Shown here: positions 53,496 through 61,994 of the stretch, piece by piece
Layout of the letters: each line of letters starts with the position of its first letter
Numbering within the stretch: the first letter of the stretch is position 1
Origin: Roseomonas xinghualingensis
Lineage (GTDB): Bacteria > Pseudomonadota > Alphaproteobacteria > Acetobacterales > Acetobacteraceae
DNA: 64,000 bases
Assembly (NCBI RefSeq): GCF_025791835.1
Contig: NZ_JAOXLP010000012.1
Coordinates: 62,001-126,000, forward strand
Direction: 5' to 3'
Made by a program: the position numbers and the translations under genes
Notes under the pieces: generated by a model
What the model saw: the letters and a program-made list of their open reading frames with translations, nothing else
Database searches by the model: none
What the model was told of the DNA's origin: nothing

Positions 53496-56243
53496 TCAAA
53501 CCAGGATCGACCGGATCTTGGAGGCGAGGGAATCCATCGCGAAGGGCTTGGTCATCACCTGCATACCCGGTTCCAGCAGCCCATTCCCGATGGCAGCGTT
53601 CTCGGCATAGCCGGTGATGAACAGCACCTTCAGCCCCGGGCGCTTCGTCCGCGCCGCATCCGCCAGCTGCCGCCCGTTCATGCCGCCCGGAAGGCCGACA
53701 TCCGTCACCAGCAGGTCGATCCGGCGGCCGCCCTCCAGCAGCTTCGCCGCCTGGATGCCGTCGGATGCCTCGACCACGCCGTAGCCCATGTCACGCAGCA
53801 CCTCTCCCACGAGCATGCGGACCACCGGTTCGTCATCCACCACCAGCACGGTGCCACCCTCCGGCCCGGCCGCGAGAGGAAAGGGACCTTCCCCTTCCTG
53901 ATCCGGCTCCACCTGCCCCATGCTCCGCGGCAGGTAGATCCGCACCGTCGTGCCCTGCCCGACCTCGCTGTAGATGCGGACATAGCCATTGGATTGCTTG
54001 GCGAAGCCGTAGACCATGGAAAGGCCAAGGCCCGTGCCCTCACCAAGCGGCTTGGTGGTGAAGAAGGGATCGAAGGCGCGCGCCACCACCTCCGGCGGCA
54101 TTCCCGCCCCCGTATCCGTCACCGAGACGGCGACATACTGGCCGGGCATGACATCGTGGTGCTTCCGCGCATAGGCATCGTCCAGCCGCGCATTCACCGC
54201 CTCGATCGTCAGCCGCCCGCCATCGGGCATGGCATCGCGCGCATTGATCGAGAGGTTGAGCAACGCATTCTCAAGCTGGTTGGCGTCGCAGAGCGTCGTC
54301 CACAGCCCGCCCGACATCACCGTCTCCACATGGATCGCCGGGCCGGCCGTCCGGCGGATCAGATCCTCCATGGAGGTGACGAGGCGGTTCACGTCGGTCG
54401 GCTTCGGATCCAGCGTCTGCCGCCGCGAAAAGGCCAGCAGCCGGTGCGTCAGCGCCGCCGCGCGGTTGGCGGATGCCGTCGCCGCGCCGAGATAGCGGTC
54501 CAGCTCCGTCACCCGGCCCTGCGCCACGCGGTTGCGTATCAGATCCAGGCTGCCGACGATGCCGGTGAGCAGGTTGTTGAAGTCATGCGCGAGGCCGCCG
54601 GTGAGCTGGCCGACCGCCTCCATCTTCTGCGACTGCCGCAGGCGCTCGCTCAGCTCCGCGATGCGGGTGAGGCTGCGGATGACCACCTCGGTGATCGCGT
54701 GGCGCAGCGACGCCGCGATCTCCAACTCCCAGTCCTCCCAGGGGCGGGCGTAGCCATGCCGCTCCTCCACCCAGCGCTCGAAGGAGAGGCGCGGCAGGAT
54801 GGAGGTCTGCCCCGGCTCCACGGCCTTGCCCGGATTGCCGCCCCAGTTGACGAGATAGGGTTCCTCCGGCCGGAACCAGAGGATCAGGTCGCTGCGTTCG
54901 GCATTCAGGAAGACGGCCAATACGCCGCTGGCGATGCCGGCATGCGGCCAGTCCTGGAACTCGGCGCCCAGGTGATCCGAATGGAAGAGGTCCTGCCCAG
55001 CCTGCGTGCATAGCCAGGCGGTCAAGCGCAGCACATCCTTGGCAGGTGGAGCGGTGCCAAGAAGCTCCACCGTATCGCCACGCACCACCGCTGCGCCCAT
55101 ACAGCCGAAAAGCGATGCGATGGTGACAGAACCGGCGGTCAGCGCCGCGCTGACACCATCCGCCTCCGCCATATGGGCCATCAGCTCGGCCAGGCGCTGC
55201 AGATCGGCGCGCCGCGCCTGCTCCACCCCGCGCTGCACGGCCCCGCCGATGCGCAGCGCGAAGGCATCGGTCAGCGCCGCCGCCGCCGCGCGCTGGCCGG
55301 GCGAGGGCCGGTGCGGCCGGCGGTGATGGCACACCATCAGCCCCCAGAGCTGCCCCTCATGCAGGATGGACAGCGACATGGAACCATCGACGCCCATGTT
55401 GCGGTGGTACTGCAGATGGACCGGCGAAAGACTGCGCAGCCGCGAGAAGGAGAGGTCGATCGGCCTCTCCGGCGTCTCCGGCAGATCCCAGGATGGGTCC
55501 TTGTGCAGCGGCACCGGCACGGCATCGCGGGAGGGCACCCAGCGGATCAGGCTGCGCCGGTACAGCTCGCGCGCCTGCGCCGGGATGTCGGATGACGGAA
55601 AATGTAGCCCGGCCAGCGACTGCTCCCAGTCATCCACCTTGTCCTCGGCCAGGGTCTGTCCGTGCCAGTCCTGGTCGAAACGGTAGATCAGCACGCGCTC
55701 ATAGCCGGTGAGCTGGCGGATGCCCTGCACCGCCACCTGCGCCAGCTCCCGCAGGCCGCCGCCGGAGGCGCGCAGCCGGGCAATGGCCCGCTGAAGGGTA
55801 CGGGCAGCGGCCAGCGCATCCGGCTCATCCGTGGGAGCCACCGGCTCCAGCTCGATCAGCACCATGCCATCCTGGATATGGGACATGATCTCGAAAGCGC
55901 CGCCAGGAAGGCCCAGCGCCGTTTCCCAGGGCGTTTCGCCAGGCAGCTCCCCCGCGGCGGCCAGATCCATCAGCGTGGCGGTGAACTCCTCGCCGAGCAC
56001 CTCGGCCAGCGGCACGCCCAGCAGCGTGTTCGACTGACTGTCCCCTGAGACCAGCCCCGCATTCTGGCTGGCCGCCACGATGGCCATCGCTCGCGACGGA
56101 TCGGCCACTAGCAACACCCCGTGCGGCTGGATGGATCCCGGAATATGGATCGGCTCCTGGGCGCAAAGGGTGTCGGCCCGGTCAGGTCCGGACGGCAGCA
56201 GCTTCTGCGCGGGCAGGCCACGCGGACGGGCCTGGAATGTCAT
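53496..56243 (-). CDS. bphP: Bacteriophytochrome hybrid histidine kinase
   Basis: A 915-residue red/far-red photoreceptor kinase. Order: N-terminal biliverdin-binding Cys27 in RADTLCAQEP, PAS (about 30-130), GAF with the PSSDIP motif and the YHRNMG/MGV region, PHY with the tongue motif PRLSF, a dimerisation domain with phospho-acceptor His in AHDFNNLL, an HATPase with DTGAGMPPE and GEGTGLGLSM boxes, and a C-terminal receiver with VVDDEP and TDVGLPGG (phospho-acceptor Asp) plus TKPF. The GTG/ATG-rich upstream frame lies over opgH antisense and is a shadow; ATG 56243 gives the family N-terminus. bphO follows on the same strand, so photoreceptor and chromophore are made together. The output partner is unknown. 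Confidence 0.95.
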   Translation of the reverse strand: MTFQARPRGLPAQKLLPSGPDRADTLCAQEPIHIPGSIQPHGVLLVADPSRAMAIVAASQNAGLVSGDSQSNTLLGVPLAEVLGEEFTATLMDLAAAGELPGETPWETALGLPGGAFEIMSHIQDGMVLIELEPVAPTDEPDALAAARTLQRAIARLRASGGGLRELAQVAVQGIRQLTGYERVLIYRFDQDWHGQTLAEDKVDDWEQSLAGLHFPSSDIPAQARELYRRSLIRWVPSRDAVPVPLHKDPSWDLPETPERPIDLSFSRLRSLSPVHLQYHRNMGVDGSMSLSILHEGQLWGLMVCHHRRPHRPSPGQRAAAAALTDAFALRIGGAVQRGVEQARRADLQRLAELMAHMAEADGVSAALTAGSVTIASLFGCMGAAVVRGDTVELLGTAPPAKDVLRLTAWLCTQAGQDLFHSDHLGAEFQDWPHAGIASGVLAVFLNAERSDLILWFRPEEPYLVNWGGNPGKAVEPGQTSILPRLSFERWVEERHGYARPWEDWELEIAASLRHAITEVVIRSLTRIAELSERLRQSQKMEAVGQLTGGLAHDFNNLLTGIVGSLDLIRNRVAQGRVTELDRYLGAATASANRAAALTHRLLAFSRRQTLDPKPTDVNRLVTSMEDLIRRTAGPAIHVETVMSGGLWTTLCDANQLENALLNLSINARDAMPDGGRLTIEAVNARLDDAYARKHHDVMPGQYVAVSVTDTGAGMPPEVVARAFDPFFTTKPLGEGTGLGLSMVYGFAKQSNGYVRIYSEVGQGTTVRIYLPRSMGQVEPDQEGEGPFPLAAGPEGGTVLVVDDEPVVRMLVGEVLRDMGYGVVEASDGIQAAKLLEGGRRIDLLVTDVGLPGGMNGRQLADAARTKRPGLKVLFITGYAENAAIGNGLLEPGMQVMTKPFAMDSLASKIRSILV

Positions 56244-56396
56244 GCGGCCTGGATGCCTTGCCCCATCATCGCCCTGCCTCTCACCGCCAGGATCGCGGAG
56301 CGGGATGGAAGGGCGGAGGTCGGTCGGTTCATGCCACGGGCACCATCTGAAGCAGGAGGCGGGTGGGATGCCCCGCGACCGGATGAGAGGTGACAG

Positions 56397-56438
56397 ATGA
56401 AACGCACATATGCCCCCCTTAACAGCTGCAGCCGTTAG
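56397..56438 (+). CDS. Possible 13-residue leader-like ORF
   Basis: An ATG with GAGAGG six bases upstream opens a 13-codon frame (MKRTYAPLNSCSR, then TAG). The last eight codons lie inside the left arm, loop and right arm of a strong hairpin, a placement used by translational leaders. It is too short to judge by coding bias and may be chance. Confidence 0.25.
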   Translation: MKRTYAPLNSCSR

Positions 56439-56444
56439 GGGGGG
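56413..56444. promoter_or_regulatory. Strong 11-bp hairpin in the bphP-opgH intergenic region
   Basis: CCCCCCTTAAC pairs with GTTAGGGGGGG (one G-U wobble in RNA) across a 10-base loop that itself contains the palindrome GCTGCAGC. No T tract follows on either strand, so it is not a standard terminator; it could be an operator, attenuator or RNA structure. Confidence 0.5.
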
Positions 56445-56630
56445 CCGGATCGAATGCCCATGAGGCCGACCCATTCCAAACCCAGAACAATTCGCAGATG
56501 CAGGCCTGCATTCTACGGAAGTGGGACAACCTTCCAATCCCGTGCCGATCTCCACACGCACACAAGGCCGTGGTGACTGTCTCAGGCAGTCCGCCACGCT
56601 TCCGCCACGCATCCGCGCAAGCTTCCAGCC

Positions 56631-58394
56631 GTGAAGCCACCTCCGCCCCCCTGGCCCGGTGAGCGCCCCGCCCTGCGGCGCGCCGCCTTCCTGCTGATCG
56701 GCCTGCTGGTCGCCGCGTCCTTGAGCGCAATGCTCTGGCATGTGCTGACGCCCGGCGGCTGGACGGGGTGGGAGATGGCCATCGCTGTCCTCTATCTCGG
56801 CACCCTGCCCTGGACCGCGATCTGCGTGACAAATTCGCTCATCGGCCTGGCCCTGCTGCTGGCGAAGCCGGATGCCCCCGCCTTCCTGGTGCCGCAGGTG
56901 GCCTCCCCGCCCGTCGGCCAGCCCCTCCGCACCGCCATCGCCATCTGCATCCGCAACGAGGTGATGGAGACAGTCCTGCCAACCCTCGCCCGTCTTCTGG
57001 ATGGGCTGGAAGCAGCCGGGGAAGGCGGGCGCTTCACCCTGTGGTTCCTCTCGGACACGCGCGATCCCGCCCATGTGGTGGCGGAGGATGCCGCCATCGC
57101 CGCATTCGCAGCCGCGCGCGCGGGCGGCATCCCCATCCGGCATCGCCGCCGCGCCGACAACGCCGGCTTCAAGGCCGGCAATGTCATGGAGTTCCTCGAC
57201 CATCATGCGGAGGGCCATGACCTCGCCCTGATGCTGGACGCGGATTCCGAGATGTCGGCCGGGGCCGTGCTGCGCCTGGTGCGCGGGATGGAGGCCGACC
57301 CGCATCTCGCCCTCATCCAGCAACTGATCGTCGGCCGCCCGGCCTCCAGCGCCTTCCCACGCCTCTTCCAGTTCGGCATGCGTGCAGGGATGCGCGCCTG
57401 GGCCACGGGCCAGGGATGGTGGCAGCTGGATGACGGCCCCTATTGGGGCCACAATGCAATCTTCCGCATCGCGCCCTTCCGCGCGCATGCCCGCCTCGCC
57501 CCGCTGCCCGATGGCTCCGCCATCCTCTCGCATGACCAGCTGGAGGCGGTGCGGCTCCGTGCCGCCGGCTGGCGCGTGCGCTGCCTGCCGGCCGAGGATG
57601 GCAGCCTGGAGGGCAATCCCCCGGCCTTGCCGGAATTCCTGGCACGCGATGTGCGCTGGGGCGCCGGCAACATGCAGTACCGCCACCTGATCCTGGCGCC
57701 AGGGCTGCGGCCGATGGGGCGATGGCAAATGGCCCAGGCCATGCTGCTCTTCCTCTGCGCGCCCTTATGGGTGGGGATACTGCTGGCGGCCCTGGGCAAC
57801 GCGCTGACGGGCGGCGGCGCCGGGACCCCCATGGGCGCGATGGCGGCGCTGCTTCTGCTCACCTGGCTCGGCAATGCCGCACCCAAGCTCTGCGGCTTCG
57901 CGGAGTTGCTGCTGCGGCCCGAGCGCGCCGCGCCCTATGGCGGCCGCGCGGCGGTTCTGCGGGGGGCGGCAGCCGAAATCCTCTTCTCCCTGCTGGTTGA
58001 GCCGGTGAGCCTTGCCAACAAGAGCCTTGCCCTCGCCCGGCTGACCCTGGGTGCGCGGAATGGCTGGGCGCCGCAGAACCGGGCCGATCGCGGCGTGGAA
58101 TGGGGCGACGCGGCGCGGCTTCTCTGGCCGCATACCCTGCTGGGCCTGGGCTGTGCCGCAGGTTTCGCCGGAGTTTCGGCGCCCGCCCTGCTGCTGTCCC
58201 TGCCCTTCACCGCCGGGCTGGCACTGGCAATCCCGGTTTGCGTCTGGACGGCCTCTCCCACACTCTCCACATGGCTCCGCTGCCGCCGCATCGCCGCGAC
58301 GCCCGAGGAACTGGCCGCATCCGGCGCCGCTATTCCTGCCACCTCCATGGCGCCCGCCGTCCCGGGTGCCCAGGATGCGCCCGGCCATGCCTGA
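56631..58394 (+). CDS. OpgH/MdoH-like glucan glucosyltransferase
   Basis: A 587-residue GT2 membrane enzyme resembling OpgH, which makes the beta-1,2 backbone of osmoregulated periplasmic glucans from UDP-glucose. Two helices near the N-terminus precede a GT2 domain with CIRNEVMETVLPTL, FLSDTRDPA, ADNAGFKAGNV, LMLDADSEMSAG and the later GHNAIFR and LSHDQLEAVRLR motifs; further helices follow. It is shorter than E. coli OpgH (about 850) mainly at the N-terminus. The start is GTG 56631. No opgG partner is adjacent. Its stop overlaps the next gene. Confidence 0.88.
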   Translation: MKPPPPPWPGERPALRRAAFLLIGLLVAASLSAMLWHVLTPGGWTGWEMAIAVLYLGTLPWTAICVTNSLIGLALLLAKPDAPAFLVPQVASPPVGQPLRTAIAICIRNEVMETVLPTLARLLDGLEAAGEGGRFTLWFLSDTRDPAHVVAEDAAIAAFAAARAGGIPIRHRRRADNAGFKAGNVMEFLDHHAEGHDLALMLDADSEMSAGAVLRLVRGMEADPHLALIQQLIVGRPASSAFPRLFQFGMRAGMRAWATGQGWWQLDDGPYWGHNAIFRIAPFRAHARLAPLPDGSAILSHDQLEAVRLRAAGWRVRCLPAEDGSLEGNPPALPEFLARDVRWGAGNMQYRHLILAPGLRPMGRWQMAQAMLLFLCAPLWVGILLAALGNALTGGGAGTPMGAMAALLLLTWLGNAAPKLCGFAELLLRPERAAPYGGRAAVLRGAAAEILFSLLVEPVSLANKSLALARLTLGARNGWAPQNRADRGVEWGDAARLLWPHTLLGLGCAAGFAGVSAPALLLSLPFTAGLALAIPVCVWTASPTLSTWLRCRRIAATPEELAASGAAIPATSMAPAVPGAQDAPGHA

Positions 58395-59181
58395 TATCCC
58401 GTCCTTCCGCGCCGTCGATGCGCATCACCACGTCTACGATGCCTCCATCCCCCCCTATCCCGGCACCCGCCCGCCGCCGGATGCCCCGCTCTCCGCCTAT
58501 GCGGCGCTGCGGGCACGGCTGGGCATCACGCATCATGTGCTGGTGCAGCCCTCGACCTATGGCTTCGACAACGCGCTGCACCTCGCGGCCCATGCCATGG
58601 CGCCGGAAATGTCGCGCGTGGTGGCCGTGCTCCCGCCCGATACAGATGCGGCCGAAGCCCGCCGCCTGGCGCGGGCCGGCGTGCGCGGGCTGCGCGCCAA
58701 CCTCACCCATCATGTGCCGCTGGCGCCCGAGGACATCCCGGCGCTGGGCCGCCTTTGCGCCGATCAGGGCTGGCACCTGCAGGTCTTCGCCCGCGCCGAG
58801 CTGCTGGCGGACATGGCGTCCATCCTGCGCGCCCTGCCCTGCCCGCTGGTGCTGGACCATTTCGCCATGCTGCCGCCCGATGACTTCGCCACCCATCCCG
58901 CCTGGCCCCTGATTTCCGATCTGCTGGGCGCCGGGCGTGCCTGGGTGAAGCTCTCCTCCCCCTATGCCTTGCCGCCAGGGGACACCGCGCCGCTGATCCG
59001 CGCCCTGGCGGAGGCCGGTGCGGGCCAACTCCTCTGGGGTACTAACTGGCCCCATCCCAATACCGATGTGCCGCAGGACGAAGCCGCGCTGCGGAATGCC
59101 GCCCTTGCCCCCCTCACCCCCGCCCAGCGCGCGGCGGTGCTATGGGACAATCCGGCCCGGCTTTACGGATTTGGCGCGTGA
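58387..59181 (+). CDS. Amidohydrolase 2 family metal-dependent hydrolase
   Basis: A 264-residue TIM-barrel hydrolase related to the LigI (2-pyrone-4,6-dicarboxylate lactonase)/rhamnonolactonase group. The N-terminal VDAHHHVYD supplies the first metal-type histidines, GVRGLRANL and VLDHFAM the middle strands, and GTNWPHPNTDVP the late aspartate region. It starts at ATG 58387, inside the last codons of opgH, and ends with its stop overlapping the LysR gene (GTGA), so it is coupled to both. It may open a lactone or related cyclic compound; the ligand is probably what the neighbouring regulator senses. Confidence 0.82.
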   Translation: MPDIPSFRAVDAHHHVYDASIPPYPGTRPPPDAPLSAYAALRARLGITHHVLVQPSTYGFDNALHLAAHAMAPEMSRVVAVLPPDTDAAEARRLARAGVRGLRANLTHHVPLAPEDIPALGRLCADQGWHLQVFARAELLADMASILRALPCPLVLDHFAMLPPDDFATHPAWPLISDLLGAGRAWVKLSSPYALPPGDTAPLIRALAEAGAGQLLWGTNWPHPNTDVPQDEAALRNAALAPLTPAQRAAVLWDNPARLYGFGA

Positions 59182-60155
59182 AGGATCTCTCGCAATTCGA
59201 CCTGAACCTGCTGCGCGTCTTCGACGCCGTGGCACGCGAACGCCATGTCACGCGCGCCGCGGCACGGCTGAACCTCTCGCAACCCGCCGTCTCCAACGCG
59301 CTGAACCGGCTGCGCGCGGCGCTGGGGGATGAGCTGTTCCTGCGCGCCCCACAAGGCGTGGAGCCGACTAGCCTCGCCCTCGCCCTGACGCAGCCGGTGG
59401 AGGAGATGCTGGACCGGCTGCAGGAAACCCTGGCGGCTACCGCGCCCTTCGATCCGGCGACGAGCGACCGGAGCTTCATCCTCGCCTTTTCAGAATATGC
59501 CGAGGCCGTGCTCGCACCGCCCCTCTTCGCGCGGCTGGCGCATGAAGCACCGAAGGTGCTGGTGGCGATCCGCCATGCCGACCGCACCAATGCCACCGCC
59601 CTGCTGGAAGCCAATGAGGTGCAGCTGGCGATCGCCGTGCTGCCGGAACCCACTGCCCTCTACACACGCCTGCGCCTGCTGCCCGAAGCCTTCATGATCC
59701 TCACCCGCCCCGGCCACCCGCTGCTGGACGGGGAGCTGACGACCGAACGCTACGCCGCCTGGCCGCATCTGCTGCATTCGCCCAATGGCTCGCGCGATGG
59801 CGCGATGGACCGGGTACTGCGGGAACTCGGCCATCCACGCCACCTGGGCGGGGTGGTGGCGCATCTCTCCGCCGTGCCAGGAATCCTGCTGCACACCGAC
59901 ATGGTGATGACCCTGTCGTCCCGTCTCGCCCGGCAACTGTCCGCCGCGCATGGGCTGGCGCTGCGCGCGCTGCCGCAGGATGCAGCGGAGGCGACGAAGC
60001 ACACGCGGCTCTCGATGATCTTCCATCGGCGCTTCGAAGCCGATCAGGGCCATGCCTGGCTGCGGCGGCTGCTCCTCGTCCTCGCGCGGGAGGTGGTGGC
60101 GGATTGCCCCGCCGGTGGCCGGCCGGAAGAGAAGGCCGCCGAGCCGATGGGCTGA
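59178..60155 (+). CDS. LysR-type transcriptional regulator
   Basis: A 325-residue DNA-binding regulator. The N-terminal helix-turn-helix is clear: FDLNLLRVFDAVARERHVTRAAARLNLSQPAVSNAL (positions 7-42). The effector-binding domain has the NodD/NahR-like EPTALYTRLRLLPEAFMILTRPGHPL region. The start GTG 59178 overlaps the amidohydrolase stop. LysR genes are usually divergent from the genes they control; here it is codirectional and translationally coupled to an enzyme gene, so it may be autoregulated with it. Confidence 0.92.
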   Translation: MKDLSQFDLNLLRVFDAVARERHVTRAAARLNLSQPAVSNALNRLRAALGDELFLRAPQGVEPTSLALALTQPVEEMLDRLQETLAATAPFDPATSDRSFILAFSEYAEAVLAPPLFARLAHEAPKVLVAIRHADRTNATALLEANEVQLAIAVLPEPTALYTRLRLLPEAFMILTRPGHPLLDGELTTERYAAWPHLLHSPNGSRDGAMDRVLRELGHPRHLGGVVAHLSAVPGILLHTDMVMTLSSRLARQLSAAHGLALRALPQDAAEATKHTRLSMIFHRRFEADQGHAWLRRLLLVLAREVVADCPAGGRPEEKAAEPMG

Positions 60156-60321
60156 CGCAGCACCTCTCGCACATCTCCCACCCGGATGGGCGAAGATCTT
60201 CGGCGGCAACGGCTGCCTGCGTAAGGCGTTGACACAGCTCTGCTCGCGCATCCGTCTCCCGACATGGCGGAGACGGGCAACGACTGGAAAGGTGCCACAA
60301 AGCCGGATGACGGAGATCCCC

Positions 60322-60831
60322 ATGCGCGCGAAGCTTCGTATACTCGCCGTCGCGCCAGCCCTGTGCTTCACCCTTCTGGCTGGAGCCGTCGCCCAGACGA
60401 ATCAGGACAGGCAAGCCGCTCCCCAGCAGAGCCCCTCCGTGGCCAACCCGAATCCGAATACCGCCACACCCCGGGCGCCGGACATGCAGACCTATCGCGG
60501 CATGCTGCAGAAGGCCGTGGAGGATCTGCGGCAGGAAATCTCCCGTGTGGAAGGCGGCGCCCAGCCCAGGCAGCAGGGCGCCATGCCGCCGGAAGTGATC
60601 CATCTGATGCAGACGGCACGGAGTTCCTGGCAGATCGCGCAGCGCGCCCCAATGAGCTTTGCCCGCACTCCGGCCTATGACAGCGCCATGCAGGACATGC
60701 GGCACCATGTGGCCGACATCTCCCATGAGCGTCCATCGAAGTCTGCTCCTGAAGCCGTCAACGCGGCGCGCGGCGTGCTGCAATCCCTGGAGAAGCTGAA
60801 CCAGGAGGCCTCCGCCCGACAGCCTTCCTGA
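60322..60831 (+). CDS. Exported protein of unknown function
   Basis: A 169-residue protein with a signal peptide (MRAKLRILAVAPALCFTLLAGAVAQT, cleavage near AVAQ, residue 25), then a Gln/Pro/Asn-rich linker and a mostly helical domain (about 55-165) with LQKAVEDLRQEISRVEGG. I recognise no family. ATG 60322 follows GGAG six bases upstream; an ATG at 60307 is the alternative. It is followed by a perfect 13-bp hairpin that also ends the convergent Bug receptor gene. Confidence 0.7.
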   Translation: MRAKLRILAVAPALCFTLLAGAVAQTNQDRQAAPQQSPSVANPNPNTATPRAPDMQTYRGMLQKAVEDLRQEISRVEGGAQPRQQGAMPPEVIHLMQTARSSWQIAQRAPMSFARTPAYDSAMQDMRHHVADISHERPSKSAPEAVNAARGVLQSLEKLNQEASARQPS

Positions 60832-60848
60832 GGCCATCGCCGAAGGCT

Positions 60849-60878
60849 GGCGGGATCGTGCCTTCGCACGATCCCGCC
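60849..60878. terminator. Convergent 13-bp hairpin terminator
   Basis: GGCGGGATCGTGC pairs perfectly with GCACGATCCCGCC across a 4-base loop (CTTC), between the plus-strand gene ending 60831 and the minus-strand gene ending 60897. Only a weak T-containing tail follows on either side, but the stem is very stable. Confidence 0.7.
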
Positions 60879-60896
60879 GGTCTTCATGCGCTCCGC

Positions 60897-61871
60897 TTAA
60901 TCCATGCGGGCGCCGGACAGCTCCACCATTTCCTTCCACATCGGGCGCTCGCGCTCCGCACGCTCCCGCGCCCCCGCGATGGTGGTGCCGATCGCCTGCG
61001 CCCCGGCGACCAGGAAGCGCTGGCGCACCACCGGATCGGCGGCCACGGCCTGCACGGCGGCGGAAAGCTTCTCCTGGATCGCGGCGGGCAGCGCGGCCGG
61101 GCCGATCAGCGAGGACCAGGCGGTAACCACGAAATCCGGCATCCCGGCCTCGGCCATGGTGGGCACCTGCTGCATGGTCGGCCAGCGCTTCTCCGTCGTG
61201 ATGCCGAGCGCCGTCATCTCCCCCTGCTGGATGATGCCGGCATAGGAGGCCAGGTTGTCGATCGCGAAATCCACGTCGCCCGACAGCATCGCCGGGATCA
61301 CCTGCGCCGCGCTGCGGAAGGGCACATGGGTGCAGGCCACGCCCGCGCGCTTGAACAGAAGTTCCGAGCACAGGTGAGCCGAGGTGCCAACGCCCGAGGT
61401 GCCATAGGTCACGCCGCCCCGCTTCGCCTTCGCCCAGACCAGGAAGTCCTTCAGCGTGCGTGCCGGAACATGCTTGCTCGCCACCACCGCGACATTCGGC
61501 ACTTCCCAGGCGATCGACATGGAGCAGAGGTCGCGCACCGGGTCATAGGGCATGGAGCTGTAGAGGAAAGGATTGATGACGAAGTTGCCGACCGGGGCGG
61601 TGCCCAGCGTGTAGCCATCCGGCGCCGCCTTCGCGACCACGTCCACGCCGATATTGCCGCCAGCACCGGACCGGTTCTCCACCACCACCGGCTGGCCCAG
61701 GCGCTCGCGCATGCCATCCGCGAGGATACGGGTCAGCACATCCGTCGCGCCGCCGGCGGGATAGGGGCAGATCAGCCGGATCGGACGGTCGGGATAGGTG
61801 GATTGCGCACTGGCCTTTCCGGCGAGGACTGCGGCGCCGGCAGATCCCAGAAGCATACGGCGTGAGAACAT
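60897..61871 (-). CDS. Tricarboxylate transport receptor (Bug/TctC family)
   Basis: A 324-residue periplasmic binding protein of the Bug family. It has a twin-arginine-like signal (FSRRMLLGSAGAAVLAG, cleavage near ASAQS) and the typical opening YPDRPIRLICPYPAGGATDVLTRIL (positions about 26-50), then VVVENRSGAGGNIG and a PFLYSSMPYDPVRD block. Family members bind carboxylates or other organic acids for TctAB-type transport; no tctA or tctB is next to it. ATG 61871 with AGGAC five bases upstream is the best start; the longer frame begins with an unconvincing extension. Confidence 0.9.
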   Translation of the reverse strand: MFSRRMLLGSAGAAVLAGKASAQSTYPDRPIRLICPYPAGGATDVLTRILADGMRERLGQPVVVENRSGAGGNIGVDVVAKAAPDGYTLGTAPVGNFVINPFLYSSMPYDPVRDLCSMSIAWEVPNVAVVASKHVPARTLKDFLVWAKAKRGGVTYGTSGVGTSAHLCSELLFKRAGVACTHVPFRSAAQVIPAMLSGDVDFAIDNLASYAGIIQQGEMTALGITTEKRWPTMQQVPTMAEAGMPDFVVTAWSSLIGPAALPAAIQEKLSAAVQAVAADPVVRQRFLVAGAQAIGTTIAGARERAERERPMWKEMVELSGARMD

Positions 61872-61994
61872 CAAAGGTCCTGACTCTTGCTTATTGATGA
61901 CGCGGAACAAAGCGGCGTGGCAACCAACTCCACCTCTCGCTGATGCCTCACTGCCAGTTTCGTGCCAACAGCTTCATAGCTCCCGGAGCGCCTC

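Larger units (their letters stand above)
56244..56630. other. Divergent regulatory region between bphP and opgH
   Basis: A 387-base gap between divergent genes. It holds a strong hairpin (56413-56444) overlapping a 13-codon frame with a good ribosome binding site, and a direct repeat CCGCCACGC just before opgH. I see no clear -35/-10 for bphP or opgH. Confidence 0.5.

Noticed and set aside
53496..57728. 1410-codon extension of the bacteriophytochrome gene upstream of 56243
   Set aside because: The extension lies antisense to opgH and lacks family similarity; the biliverdin-binding Cys and PAS domain appear right after ATG 56243.
60229..60257. TTGACA-like -35 box before the exported protein at 60322
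   Set aside because: The -10 region at correct spacing (CCGTCT) has no similarity to the consensus, so I did not list it as a promoter.
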